A stretch of DNA of 30,892 bases from JBGPHT01 sp041484525 (GTDB lineage Bacteria > Acidobacteriota > Terriglobia > Bryobacterales > Bryobacteraceae), in assembly GCA_041484525.1 (NCBI GenBank), contig JBGPHT010000089.1, forward strand, positions 1 through 30,892. Direction: 5' to 3'. Positions within the stretch are counted from its first letter, which is position 1. Every line of letters begins with the position of its first letter. The position numbers and the translations under genes were made by a program. Below the pieces are notes generated by a model. That model made no database searches and had not been told where the DNA came from. It saw only the letters and a program-made list of their open reading frames with translations. Shown here piece by piece: positions 1 to 7,013 of this stretch.

Positions 1-408
1 AAGGCTTCTGGCCGCTGTGCGGCGAACGCACATCTTGACCGTTGCGGGATTGCCCGTCCTTGAGGCCCTTTGCTTCGGGACCCTGCGGGCCGTCAAAAAT
101 CAGGTTGCGCCGGGTGGCTCCACTTTTATGTCGCACACCCTGCGGCTGGCCGAAACGGAAAGAGGCGCGAAATGTTGCGAGTACTTCTCTACACTACGTG
201 CAATCGGACGGGCGGGTCGTGTTTCTCGTGCGCGCGCCGGGAACCACGCCGATGGTGCCAGGTCCACCTTTCCGAACCGTGCCGCCGAGGCGGTACGCCG
301 GCGAGCGGTTCCAGAGAACATGAAAGTGGCGTCCCTTGGCCGCACTTAGCCTCCGCAGCCATGGTCATGCGCCCTCTTTCACGCGGGCCCACAGACTAGA
401 ATTGTAGT
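1..408. other. No supported gene at window start
   Basis: Open frames of 60-110 codons exist on both strands here. They overlap one another, are rich in Arg, Pro and Cys, and resemble no family I know, so I treat them as GC-rich spurious frames. The region may hold the decayed or non-coding end of a polysaccharide locus, since the downstream ATPase would normally have a permease partner nearby and none is encoded here. Confidence 0.5.
397..402 (+). promoter_or_regulatory. -10-like box just before the ABC ATPase start
   Basis: TAGAAT matches the sigma-70 -10 consensus at five of six positions and ends six bases before the TTG start codon. No convincing -35 is seen 16-18 bases upstream and there is no Shine-Dalgarno. 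If active, transcription would begin at about the start codon. Confidence 0.35.
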
Positions 409-1605
409 TTGGTCCTCGTTCAAAACGTCTCCAAGCTTTACCGTTTGTACCGCCGCCCCTCGGACCGCCTCCGCGAGATGCTCCCCGGCAGTTCTAAACG
501 CCACACCGATTTCTGGGCGCTGAAAGATATCGGCTTCACGGTCGAGAAGGGCGAGACCCTGGGACTGGTCGGGCCGAACGGCTGCGGCAAGAGTACGCTG
601 CTGCAGATCGTCAGCGGCATCCTGCAGCCCACCTCCGGGCGCGTGGTCACGCGCGGGCGCATCGCGGCGCTGCTCGAGCTGGGCGCGGGTTTCAACCCCG
701 AATTCAGCGGACGCGAGAATGTCTACCTCAACGGTGAAATCCTGGGACTCAGCCGCGGCGAAATCGACAAAGCCATGCCTTCCATCGAGGCCTTCGCCGA
801 AATCGGCGAATTTATGGAGCGGCCCGTCAAGGAATATTCGAGCGGCATGTACGTGCGCCTGGCGTTCTCCACCGCCATCCATGTCGATCCCGAGATCTTG
901 ATCGTGGACGAGGCCCTCGCCGTGGGCGACGCCGTTTTTGCCAACCGCTGCGTGCGCAAATTCCAGGAATTGCGCGAGCGCAAGATCACCGTCCTGTTCG
1001 TCTCGCACGATCTGGGTCTGGTCAAGCAGCTTTCCGACCGCGCGATTCTGTTGCTCCACGGCCGCATCGAAGCCGAGGGCGCTCCCAACGACGTGATCAA
1101 CCGCTACATCGGCCTGGTGCTGGAAAAGCAATCGTCGAAGTCGAAGAAGGACGACCGCGTGCGCGCCAGTTTTCGTCACGGCGACGGCTCGAGCGAGATT
1201 CTCAGCGTCCAACTGCTGAACGCGCGCGGCGAGGAAGCAGCCTCGGTCTCGAGCGGCGAGCCCGTCACCGTTCGCGTGCGCTCGCGCTTCCATCGCGCGC
1301 AATCCGACCCCATCGTCGGCATCCTGGTGCGCACCAGAATCGGCATGGACGTCTACGGCACCAACACCCGGATCGAGCAGGTGCCGCTAGGCGATCTACA
1401 GGCGGGCGACGAACTGGAAGTGGATTTCCGCATCGCGTGCTGGCTGACGCCGCAGCCCTACACCCTGACGGTGGCGACGCAGAATCCGGACGGGTCGAGC
1501 CACGACTGGCTGGATGACGCCATCGCTTTCGACGTGGTGGATACGCGCGTCGCCGCGGGTGTCGCCAACCTGCGGGCGGAGGTCGAATGGCGCGTATCGC
1601 GGTGA
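409..1605 (+). CDS. Polysaccharide-export ABC transporter ATP-binding protein (Wzt/TagH type)
   Basis: This is the ATPase subunit that would power export of an undecaprenyl-linked polysaccharide (O-antigen or teichoic-type) across the inner membrane with a Wzm-like permease. The 398-residue protein has Walker A GPNGCGKST (residues 55-63), signature YSSGM (143-147), Walker B ILIVDE (163-168) and the switch His at 200. The AFSTAIHVDPEILIVDEALA stretch is characteristic of this subfamily. Residues from about 255 to the end form an extra beta-rich domain like the Wzt C-terminal carbohydrate-binding domain, which in known systems selects the finished, capped chain. TTG is the only in-frame start that preserves the usual N-terminal NVSKLYRLY strand. 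The permease gene is not in the window, so the substrate is unknown. Its last 19 bases overlap the next gene. Confidence 0.9.
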   Translation: MVLVQNVSKLYRLYRRPSDRLREMLPGSSKRHTDFWALKDIGFTVEKGETLGLVGPNGCGKSTLLQIVSGILQPTSGRVVTRGRIAALLELGAGFNPEFSGRENVYLNGEILGLSRGEIDKAMPSIEAFAEIGEFMERPVKEYSSGMYVRLAFSTAIHVDPEILIVDEALAVGDAVFANRCVRKFQELRERKITVLFVSHDLGLVKQLSDRAILLLHGRIEAEGAPNDVINRYIGLVLEKQSSKSKKDDRVRASFRHGDGSSEILSVQLLNARGEEAASVSSGEPVTVRVRSRFHRAQSDPIVGILVRTRIGMDVYGTNTRIEQVPLGDLQAGDELEVDFRIACWLTPQPYTLTVATQNPDGSSHDWLDDAIAFDVVDTRVAAGVANLRAEVEWRVSR

Positions 1606-1868
1606 AGGTGCACCCGCGCGCGAAACGCTCGGCGCTGGCCGGCCGGCTGGGGGACGCGTACAAGTTAGATCTGGCCGCCCCGCCGGTGGATGGTAAGGCC
1701 AATGAAGAGTGCGTCCGTTTTTTCGCGGAATTGTGCGGCGTGCCGCGAGCGCGCGTGCGAATTGTCACGGGAGTGAAGAGCCGGACGAAACTGGTAGAGA
1801 TCGAGGGCGTCGGACAGGACGAACTGGAGCGGGTGGTGGGGCAGAGCGGCGGGTCTGCCCCACACTAG
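1587..1868 (+). CDS. DUF167 / UPF0235 (YggU-like) family protein
   Basis: A 93-residue protein of the DUF167 family, which has no assigned biochemical function. Family hallmarks are present: VKVHPRAKRS near the N terminus, APPVDGKANEECVRFFAE in the middle, and a basic strand ending in GVKSRTKLVEIEG. Its length is normal for the family. The ATG lies inside the 3' end of the ABC ATPase gene (19-base overlap), so it is probably co-transcribed and translationally coupled. It ends one base before the convergent lipoprotein gene's stop codon, leaving no room for a separate terminator. Confidence 0.85.
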   Translation: MARIAVKVHPRAKRSALAGRLGDAYKLDLAAPPVDGKANEECVRFFAELCGVPRARVRIVTGVKSRTKLVEIEGVGQDELERVVGQSGGSAPH

Positions 1869-1869
1869 A

Positions 1870-2712
1870 CTACGTTCGTGCGGAGATTTTCAGCGCATCC
1901 TGAATCTTCATGCCGAGCGCGCTGACCGCCTCGGACGACGGCAGGAATTTGAGTGCTTGCTGGGCACGCAGGCAGAAGAAGACGACTCGCCGCGGATCGT
2001 CCAGCTTGTCGCGGGTGTAGAGCTGCGACGCGCTGTAGAGCGAGCTCGCCATCGCCGTCAGGAACATCGGCCGTGACGCGACGGCTCCGGCGCGCCCCAG
2101 AAATGCCAGCGCCCGGGCCGGATCGTTCGACGCTCCGGCGACGCGGCAGGCCGACAACAGGACGCCGCGGTCGATCGTCCAGTATTGCGCCGCTTCCATA
2201 TCCACCGGCGGCAACACGACACCAGCCGCGATCTCGTGGACGAACGGCGAGGGCGCCACGCTGCCTCTGGGATATCCGAATGAAAGCTGTACCGGATTGT
2301 CTTTCGCGATATCCACCTTCTGGAACGTCTCCGCGAACTGGAGCGCCATTCGGCCCGCCAGCGCGCGGTACTCAGCCGCTCTTCGCTGGAAGAGCGCCTT
2401 CTGGGATTTGTTGGCGCGCGCGCCAGCGGTATAGGCGTCGGCGAGATCGACGTACCCGGAAGTCAGGCCGGAACTGAGAACCAGCGACCACGTGAGCGCG
2501 CGATCGCTATAGTCGTTCTTGGTGTCCGCCAGATGATCCAGGTTCTGAAGGGTCCTCGTGTAATCGCCGGCGGCGTACGCGCCCTTTGCCGCCGCCCAGT
2601 AGAACGCGGGCGTGCCGTCACGCGATGCTATAGGTCCCGAACAAGCCGGCAGTGTCAGGAGAAACGTGCCTACCAGCAGCAGTACTAGCCAGGTTCTAGG
2701 ATTCACAGACAT
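1870..2712 (-). CDS. Predicted lipoprotein of unknown function
   Basis: I do not recognise the family. The ATG at 2712 is preferred because GAGGT lies six bases upstream and the protein then opens with a clean lipoprotein signal: a basic N terminus, a hydrophobic run and lipobox LPAC, with Cys at about residue 24. An upstream in-frame extension to 2808 would bury that signal. The mature part of the 280-residue product is helical and Ala-rich, with phrases like YWAAAKGAYAAGDYTRTLQNLDHLA and ALAFLGRAGAV that look like degenerate TPR-type helical pairs. It is therefore probably an outer- or inner-membrane-anchored periplasmic scaffold. It is transcribed divergently from the M24 peptidase across a GTAC-rich intergenic region. 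The function is unknown. Confidence 0.75.
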   Translation of the reverse strand: MSVNPRTWLVLLLVGTFLLTLPACSGPIASRDGTPAFYWAAAKGAYAAGDYTRTLQNLDHLADTKNDYSDRALTWSLVLSSGLTSGYVDLADAYTAGARANKSQKALFQRRAAEYRALAGRMALQFAETFQKVDIAKDNPVQLSFGYPRGSVAPSPFVHEIAAGVVLPPVDMEAAQYWTIDRGVLLSACRVAGASNDPARALAFLGRAGAVASRPMFLTAMASSLYSASQLYTRDKLDDPRRVVFFCLRAQQALKFLPSSEAVSALGMKIQDALKISART

Positions 2713-2735
2713 ACATACCTCAGTAGCGTAGTTAA

Positions 2736-2788
2736 CATGTACGTATGGACAGTACAAGCTGTGATAGGTACTGTATCGGTACTGATAG
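2736..2788. promoter_or_regulatory. GTAC-rich candidate operator between divergent genes
   Basis: Four GTAC palindromes fall within about 45 bases. Two identical GGTACTG heptamers (2767-2773 and 2778-2784) are 11 bases apart, one helical turn, and are flanked by GATAG on both sides. The block lies between the divergent lipoprotein and M24 peptidase genes, so a regulator binding here could act on either. A near copy of TGATAGGTACTGTA occurs at 30221-30234 in inverse orientation. No regulator can be named. Confidence 0.4.
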
Positions 2789-2831
2789 ACCAAAGGTATC
2801 CGGAACAATCCGACGGCCGCCGGCCTCCCCT

Positions 2832-2861
2832 TTCACTTCAGATATCGGTAGACTGTATATT
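2832..2861 (+). promoter_or_regulatory. Candidate promoter of the M24 peptidase gene
   Basis: TTCACT (2832-2837), an 18-base spacer, then TATATT (2856-2861). The -10 ends six bases before the ATG and there is no Shine-Dalgarno, so the predicted transcript would start at or next to the start codon. Confidence 0.45.
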
Positions 2862-2867
2862 CCGGTT

Positions 2868-4037
2868 ATGGACCTACAGAAAATTCAGCAGGAACTCCGC
2901 AATCAGAAGTTGGACGGCTGGTTGTTCTTCGATCACCACGTACGCGATTCGCTGGCCTACCGGGTCCTCGGGCTCGACCCTTCGAAGGTGCCTACCCGAC
3001 GCTGGTACTACCTGATTCCCGCCGACGGCGAGCCGGCCGGCCTCGAGCACCGCATCGAGCGCAACATGCTCGGGACGCTGCCGGGCGAGCGAATTCCGTA
3101 TTCCAGTTGGACCGAGCAGCTCGCGGCTCTGCGCAAACTTCTGTCGGGCCGCAAGCGCGTGGCCATGCAATACTCGCCGAACTGCGCCATCCCTTACGTA
3201 TCGATGGTGGACGCCGGGACCGTGGAATTGGTGCGCAGCCTGGGCGTCGAAGTGACCAGCTCGGCCGAACTGATCCAATACTTCGAAGCTCGCTGGACTC
3301 CGGAAGCTCTCGAGTCTCACCTCGAAGCCGGGCGGCGCGTGGACAAGGTGCGGGCGGGGGCGTTTCAGCTCATCCGTGAGCGGACGCGCAACGGCGGCGC
3401 AATCCAGGAAGTCGAAGTGATGCGGTTCGTGCGCGACGGTTTCGCCAAGGCCGGGCTGTACACCGACCATGGCCCCATTGTCGGGGCCAACGCCAACGCG
3501 TCGAATCCGCACTACGAGCCGAGCGACGAGATCACTTCGCCCATCAAGCGCGGCGACTGGGTGCTGCTCGACATGTGGGCCAAACTGGACCAGCCGGATT
3601 CGGTGTACTACGACATCACGTGGACGGCGTACTGCGGCGACAGCCCGAGCGAGCGCATCCGCCAGGTTTTCAACGTGGTCAAGGATGCGCGCGACGCCGC
3701 CATCAAGCGGGTGAAAGACGGGATCTCCGCCGGTGAGCCGCTATGCGGATATCAGGTGGACGACGCGTGCCGCGCGGTGATCGACGGCGCCGGCTTCGGC
3801 GAGTATTTCACACATCGCACCGGACACTCGATCGGCCAGACCGTGCACGGCAACGGCGCCAACATGGATAACCTCGAAACCCACGACGAGCGCCGCGTGG
3901 CGCCGTGGAGCTGCTTCTCGATCGAGCCCGGAATTTACCTGCCGGAGTTCGGCGTGCGCTCGGAGATCGACATGTTCGTAGGCGACGGCGAGGCGCGCGT
4001 GACGGGCGAAATGCAGCGCGAGATGCAGTTGCTCTGA
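2868..4037 (+). CDS. M24 family metallopeptidase (Xaa-Pro aminopeptidase-like)
   Basis: A 389-residue pita-bread-fold peptidase expected to remove N-terminal residues from Xaa-Pro peptides, or to act as a related creatinase-fold enzyme, in the cytosol. All five di-metal ligands of the family are visible: Asp235 (VLLDMW), Asp249 (YYDITW), His320 (GHSIGQ), Glu353 (SIEPGIY) and Glu366 (VRSEID). The N-terminal creatinase-like domain covers about residues 1-150. The ATG at 2868 begins MDLQKIQQEL, a typical M24 N terminus; the in-frame extension upstream to 2745 reads through the promoter region and looks non-coding. There is no signal peptide. The stop codon TGA shares a base with the next gene's ATG (TGATG), so the GH31-like gene is translationally coupled to it. 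Confidence 0.88.
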   Translation: MDLQKIQQELRNQKLDGWLFFDHHVRDSLAYRVLGLDPSKVPTRRWYYLIPADGEPAGLEHRIERNMLGTLPGERIPYSSWTEQLAALRKLLSGRKRVAMQYSPNCAIPYVSMVDAGTVELVRSLGVEVTSSAELIQYFEARWTPEALESHLEAGRRVDKVRAGAFQLIRERTRNGGAIQEVEVMRFVRDGFAKAGLYTDHGPIVGANANASNPHYEPSDEITSPIKRGDWVLLDMWAKLDQPDSVYYDITWTAYCGDSPSERIRQVFNVVKDARDAAIKRVKDGISAGEPLCGYQVDDACRAVIDGAGFGEYFTHRTGHSIGQTVHGNGANMDNLETHDERRVAPWSCFSIEPGIYLPEFGVRSEIDMFVGDGEARVTGEMQREMQLL

Positions 4038-5536
4038 TGCCCGCGCAGGCACTGGCGGCAGTAGCCACGCTGCTCTCGTTCGCGCCGCACGGCAACCGGA
4101 TCGAGTTCACGCTGGACCACGGCAGCGCCGAGCTGGTGTGGATCACGAACAGCACGTTCCGGTTTCGCCGGACACTCGAAGGGCCGCTCGGACCGGCGAA
4201 ATCGCCCGGTCCGGAAAAGGTCACCGTGGATGCCGACGAGATACCCGGGGCGGTCCGGATCCGCTCGAAGTATATTGAGGTCACGCTCCAGAAACACGGG
4301 CTGCTGGTGCGCGTCCGCAAGCTGGATGGCACTCCGCTGTTGAACGATCTCACCGAACCTGTGCCCGATGGCGGCAGTGTCATGTGGGAGCGGCAGACGC
4401 CGCCGGGTGTTCGCTTCTACGGTCTCGGGCCGCGTGCCGATTCCGCCTTCGACGTGCATGGAAAATCGCTGCGCGCCGCCGTGCCCTTTCTGATCGCGAC
4501 CGGCGGCTACGCCGAGTATCACGCGGGTGGCGGCACCCATCGCTTCGACTTCAGTGCCGGCGGCCGCTACCGCATCACGGCGCCGCAGGTGGATTATTAC
4601 TTCTACTACGGTCCGGCCCCGAAGGAGATTTTCGACGAGCACAATCGCGTCCGCCCGCCCGAGAGTTACTGGCCGGCGAGCGAGCGCTTCGGCTCCTGGA
4701 TGTCGCTGCGCGCCTCGCTGCTCGACCTGGTTCAGGGCGCCATGACGGCGATGCTGCTGCCCGCCTTCAACCTCGCGCCCTACAACAACGCGCTGCCGGA
4801 ATTGCAAACGCGCGCCCGCCAGCTCGGTTCGCTGGTGCCGGGCGCGGCCCCGGGGACGGTCGGGCTAAGCGGGTTCCGCAAGCAGTTGGATACGTTCTTC
4901 GCCAGCTACGAACCGGAGCTGCGCGACCGCGGCTTCCCCGTGTGGCATCCCCTGCCCTTCCAGTTTCCGGACGATCCCGAATGCGCGCGCCACGCCGATG
5001 AATTCATGCTGGGTGACGAAATGTTGATTGCTCCGATGTACGCCCCCGGCGACCAGCGCGACCTCTATCTGCCGCAGGGCATCTGGACCAACCTCGAAAC
5101 CAACGAAGTGTACCAGGGCCGCCGCACCATCACGGAGAAGACGAAGTCGCTGCCCGTGTTCGCGCGCAATGGCACCATCGTGCCACTCGATTCGCCGGGC
5201 GGCATGGGCCTGCATTACTTCCCTAAGCTAGGCGCCGAATTCTTCCTGGTGGAGAGCGATAGCGGCGAATACTCGCAGGTGCACGCGGCGCCCGCGCTCG
5301 ACGGCATGCGGCTAGAGATCGAATCGAAAAAGGATCGGGACTACCAATGGGTGGTGCACCACGTCGACAAGCCGGCTGCGGTCGGCGAGGAGCAGCCGTA
5401 CCGGCAGGCGACCGCTGCCAACTCGATGCCGGACCGCACGTGGTTTTACGACGCCGCGCAGAAAAATCTGCACGTGCGGGTGAAGGTGAAGGCCGGCGAA
5501 GATTGCGTGATCAGTCTGAGTTTTCCGGCTCCGTGA
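4037..5536 (+). CDS. GH31-like protein lacking the catalytic core
   Basis: A 499-residue relative of family 31 alpha-glucosidases/xylosidases. Recognisable in order: the N-terminal mutarotase-like beta domain ending VDYYFYYGPAPKEIFDEHN (186-203); a sharp jump; the second half of the barrel (SWMSLRASLLDLVQGAMTAM, then PELQTRARQLGSLVP, 254-268); and the C-terminal beta domains (RGFPVWHPL, FMLGDEMLIAPMYAPG 323-338, LPVFARNGTIVP 372-383). A normal GH31 is 650-800 residues. Missing is the barrel half carrying the nucleophile motif (DMNE). The GDN acid/base motif is replaced by SERFGSW (215-221), and the DxGGF segment reads FNLAPYNN. It is therefore unlikely to hydrolyse glycosides by the GH31 mechanism; it may bind sugar or be a decaying gene. 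The reading frame is intact and coupled to the M24 gene, which argues for selection. Confidence 0.75.
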   Translation: MPAQALAAVATLLSFAPHGNRIEFTLDHGSAELVWITNSTFRFRRTLEGPLGPAKSPGPEKVTVDADEIPGAVRIRSKYIEVTLQKHGLLVRVRKLDGTPLLNDLTEPVPDGGSVMWERQTPPGVRFYGLGPRADSAFDVHGKSLRAAVPFLIATGGYAEYHAGGGTHRFDFSAGGRYRITAPQVDYYFYYGPAPKEIFDEHNRVRPPESYWPASERFGSWMSLRASLLDLVQGAMTAMLLPAFNLAPYNNALPELQTRARQLGSLVPGAAPGTVGLSGFRKQLDTFFASYEPELRDRGFPVWHPLPFQFPDDPECARHADEFMLGDEMLIAPMYAPGDQRDLYLPQGIWTNLETNEVYQGRRTITEKTKSLPVFARNGTIVPLDSPGGMGLHYFPKLGAEFFLVESDSGEYSQVHAAPALDGMRLEIESKKDRDYQWVVHHVDKPAAVGEEQPYRQATAANSMPDRTWFYDAAQKNLHVRVKVKAGEDCVISLSFPAP

Positions 5537-5613
5537 CCGCGGTTCGGTCAGCGAAACGCGCAAGCCATTTGTTTCCAGTGCCCGAAACGTGTTTTTGACC
5601 GAACCGCGGTCAC
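5533..5613. repeat. 81-bp inverted repeat with perfect 18-bp arms
   Basis: GTGACCGCGGTTCGGTCA (5533-5550) is matched exactly by its reverse complement at 5596-5613, leaving a 45-base loop. The left arm contains the stop codon of the GH31-like gene. Five T residues sit at 5592-5596 just before the right arm, not after it, so this is not a standard intrinsic terminator. It could slow or end transcription between the convergent GH31-like and pgk genes, or be a small palindromic mobile element. Confidence 0.8.
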
Positions 5614-5621
5614 GGCGGTCT

Positions 5622-5798
5622 CAAGCTTGTCTTGGCGCGAGCGTCAGCGCGGCGCGATCGAGCCTTGGCCGCGTCCTTCGGCGCGACGTGTTCAACTGTT
5701 TTGGCCCACCGGCCAGCGCAGCGCGCTCAAGGCGTGTTGGCGCGAACGTCAGCGCGGCGCGTTCAAGCCGTCTTCGCCGCGCCCGCCAGCGCCGCGAC
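5622..5798 (-). repeat. 36-bp tandem repeat continuing the 3' end of pgk
   Basis: Five head-to-tail units lie at 5763-5798 (the last twelve codons of pgk including stop), 5727-5762, 5691-5726, 5658-5690 (33 bp) and 5622-5657. The units share GCGCCGCGCTGAC-like and CGCGCCAAG/AACAC-like cores. The 33-bp segments 5632-5664 and 5737-5769 match at 30 of 33 positions. Read in pgk frame, unit ends resemble the pgk C terminus: AAKTA-stop, RANTP-stop, WAKTVE, AAKAR, RAKTS. Confidence 0.7.
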
Positions 5799-6956
5799 GC
5801 CGGGCAATTGAATCCCCGCCAGGAACTCGAGCGACGCCCCGCCACCCGTCGAAACGTGCGTGATTTTCGCCGTCACACCCGCAGCCTTGATCGCCTTTTC
5901 GGAATCGCCGCCGCCCACCACCGAGATCGCGCCCGAATCGGCCACGGCCCTGGCCAGCGCCACCGTGCCCGTATCGAAGGGCGGCTTTTCGAAGATGCCC
6001 ATCGGACCGTTCCAAATCACGGTCTTCGCGCCTTGGATTGCCTGCGTGAATAGCTCGATGGTCCGGGGGCCGATATCCACGCCGATCTTGTCCGCTGGAA
6101 TCGTCTCCACGGCCTGGTTCGCGGCGCCCGCCGCAATTTCAGACACCACGATGTGGTCTACCGGCAGCACCAGCTTGGCGCCGAGCTCCGCCAGCAGATT
6201 GCGCGCGAGATCCAGCTTGTCGTCCTCGACCAGCGATTTGCCGATCGGCAGTCCCTGCGCCTTGAGAAACGTGTAGGCCATGGCGCCGCCGATCAGCAGC
6301 CTGTCCACAACCTTGCCGAGATTCGAGATCACTTCGATCTTGTCCGACACTTTGGCGCCGCCCAGAATCGCTACGCACGGGCGCGCCGGATTCGTCGTCA
6401 CCATGCCCAGGTACTTCAGTTCCTGCTCCATCAGCAGGCCAGCCGCGGCTTGCGGCACGAACTGGATCATTCCCTCGGTGGAGGCGTGCGCGCGGTGCGC
6501 CGAGCCGAACGCGTCGTTCACATAGATGTCGCACAGCGCGGCCAACTGCTTCGCGAAGGCGGGATCGTTCTTCTCCTCTTCCGCGTGGAAGCGCAAGTTT
6601 TCGAGCAGCAGTACCTCGCCGGGCTTGGGCTTCATCGCCTCCACTTCGGGACCCACGCAATCGGGCGCCATCTTCACCCGCCGGTCCAGCAACTCTTCCA
6701 GGCGCTTCGCCACCGGCTTCAAACTCATCTCCGGATCGGGCTTGCCTTTCGGCCGCCCCAGATGCGACGCCAGGATGACCCCGGCGCCATGGTCGAGCGC
6801 GTACTGGATGGTCGCGAGCGACGCCCGGATGCGCTTGTCGCTCGAGATTTCCATCTGGCCGGTCTGCGGGTTCTTCTGCAGCGGCACGTTGAAGTCGACG
6901 CGAATGAAGACGCGCTTGCCGTTCAGGGAGAGATCGCGAATGGATGGATAAGACAT
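5763..6956 (-). CDS. pgk: Phosphoglycerate kinase
   Basis: A cytosolic glycolytic enzyme that transfers the acyl phosphate of 1,3-bisphosphoglycerate to ADP. The 397-residue product has the normal family length and hallmarks in order: RVDFNVPL and the substrate-binding SHLGRPKG in the N-domain, LLENLRFH, then ILGGAKVSDKIEVI and GGAMAYTFLKA, the hinge region, NGPMGIFE, and the C-terminal nucleotide loop VVGGGDS. The ATG at 6956 is chosen because TGAGG lies about six bases upstream and MSYPSIRDL begins the fold; a longer in-frame start at 7004 adds non-homologous residues. The gene stands alone and is divergent from a methyltransferase across only 57 bases. Its last twelve codons form the first unit of a degenerate 36-bp tandem array that continues past the stop. 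Confidence 0.96.
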   Translation of the reverse strand: MSYPSIRDLSLNGKRVFIRVDFNVPLQKNPQTGQMEISSDKRIRASLATIQYALDHGAGVILASHLGRPKGKPDPEMSLKPVAKRLEELLDRRVKMAPDCVGPEVEAMKPKPGEVLLLENLRFHAEEEKNDPAFAKQLAALCDIYVNDAFGSAHRAHASTEGMIQFVPQAAAGLLMEQELKYLGMVTTNPARPCVAILGGAKVSDKIEVISNLGKVVDRLLIGGAMAYTFLKAQGLPIGKSLVEDDKLDLARNLLAELGAKLVLPVDHIVVSEIAAGAANQAVETIPADKIGVDIGPRTIELFTQAIQGAKTVIWNGPMGIFEKPPFDTGTVALARAVADSGAISVVGGGDSEKAIKAAGVTAKITHVSTGGGASLEFLAGIQLPGVAALAGAAKTA

Positions 6957-7013
6957 ATCGGGCCTCAAAAGTGGGTTTACACTTGAGGGTAACACGCCGT
7001 CCAAGAGCTCCCG

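Noticed and set aside
17..399. Several overlapping frames at the window start
   Set aside because: They are mutually overlapping, Arg/Pro/Cys-rich and resemble no protein family; there is no ribosome binding site.
5622..5798. CRISPR array at the repeat cluster
   Set aside because: The repeats are contiguous 33-36 bp units without unique spacers, and there are no cas genes.
5589..6053. Frames on both strands across the pgk 3' end with a repeated R-L-E-R-A-A-L pattern
   Set aside because: The repeated peptide is produced by the 36-bp DNA tandem repeat read out of frame, not by a real gene.
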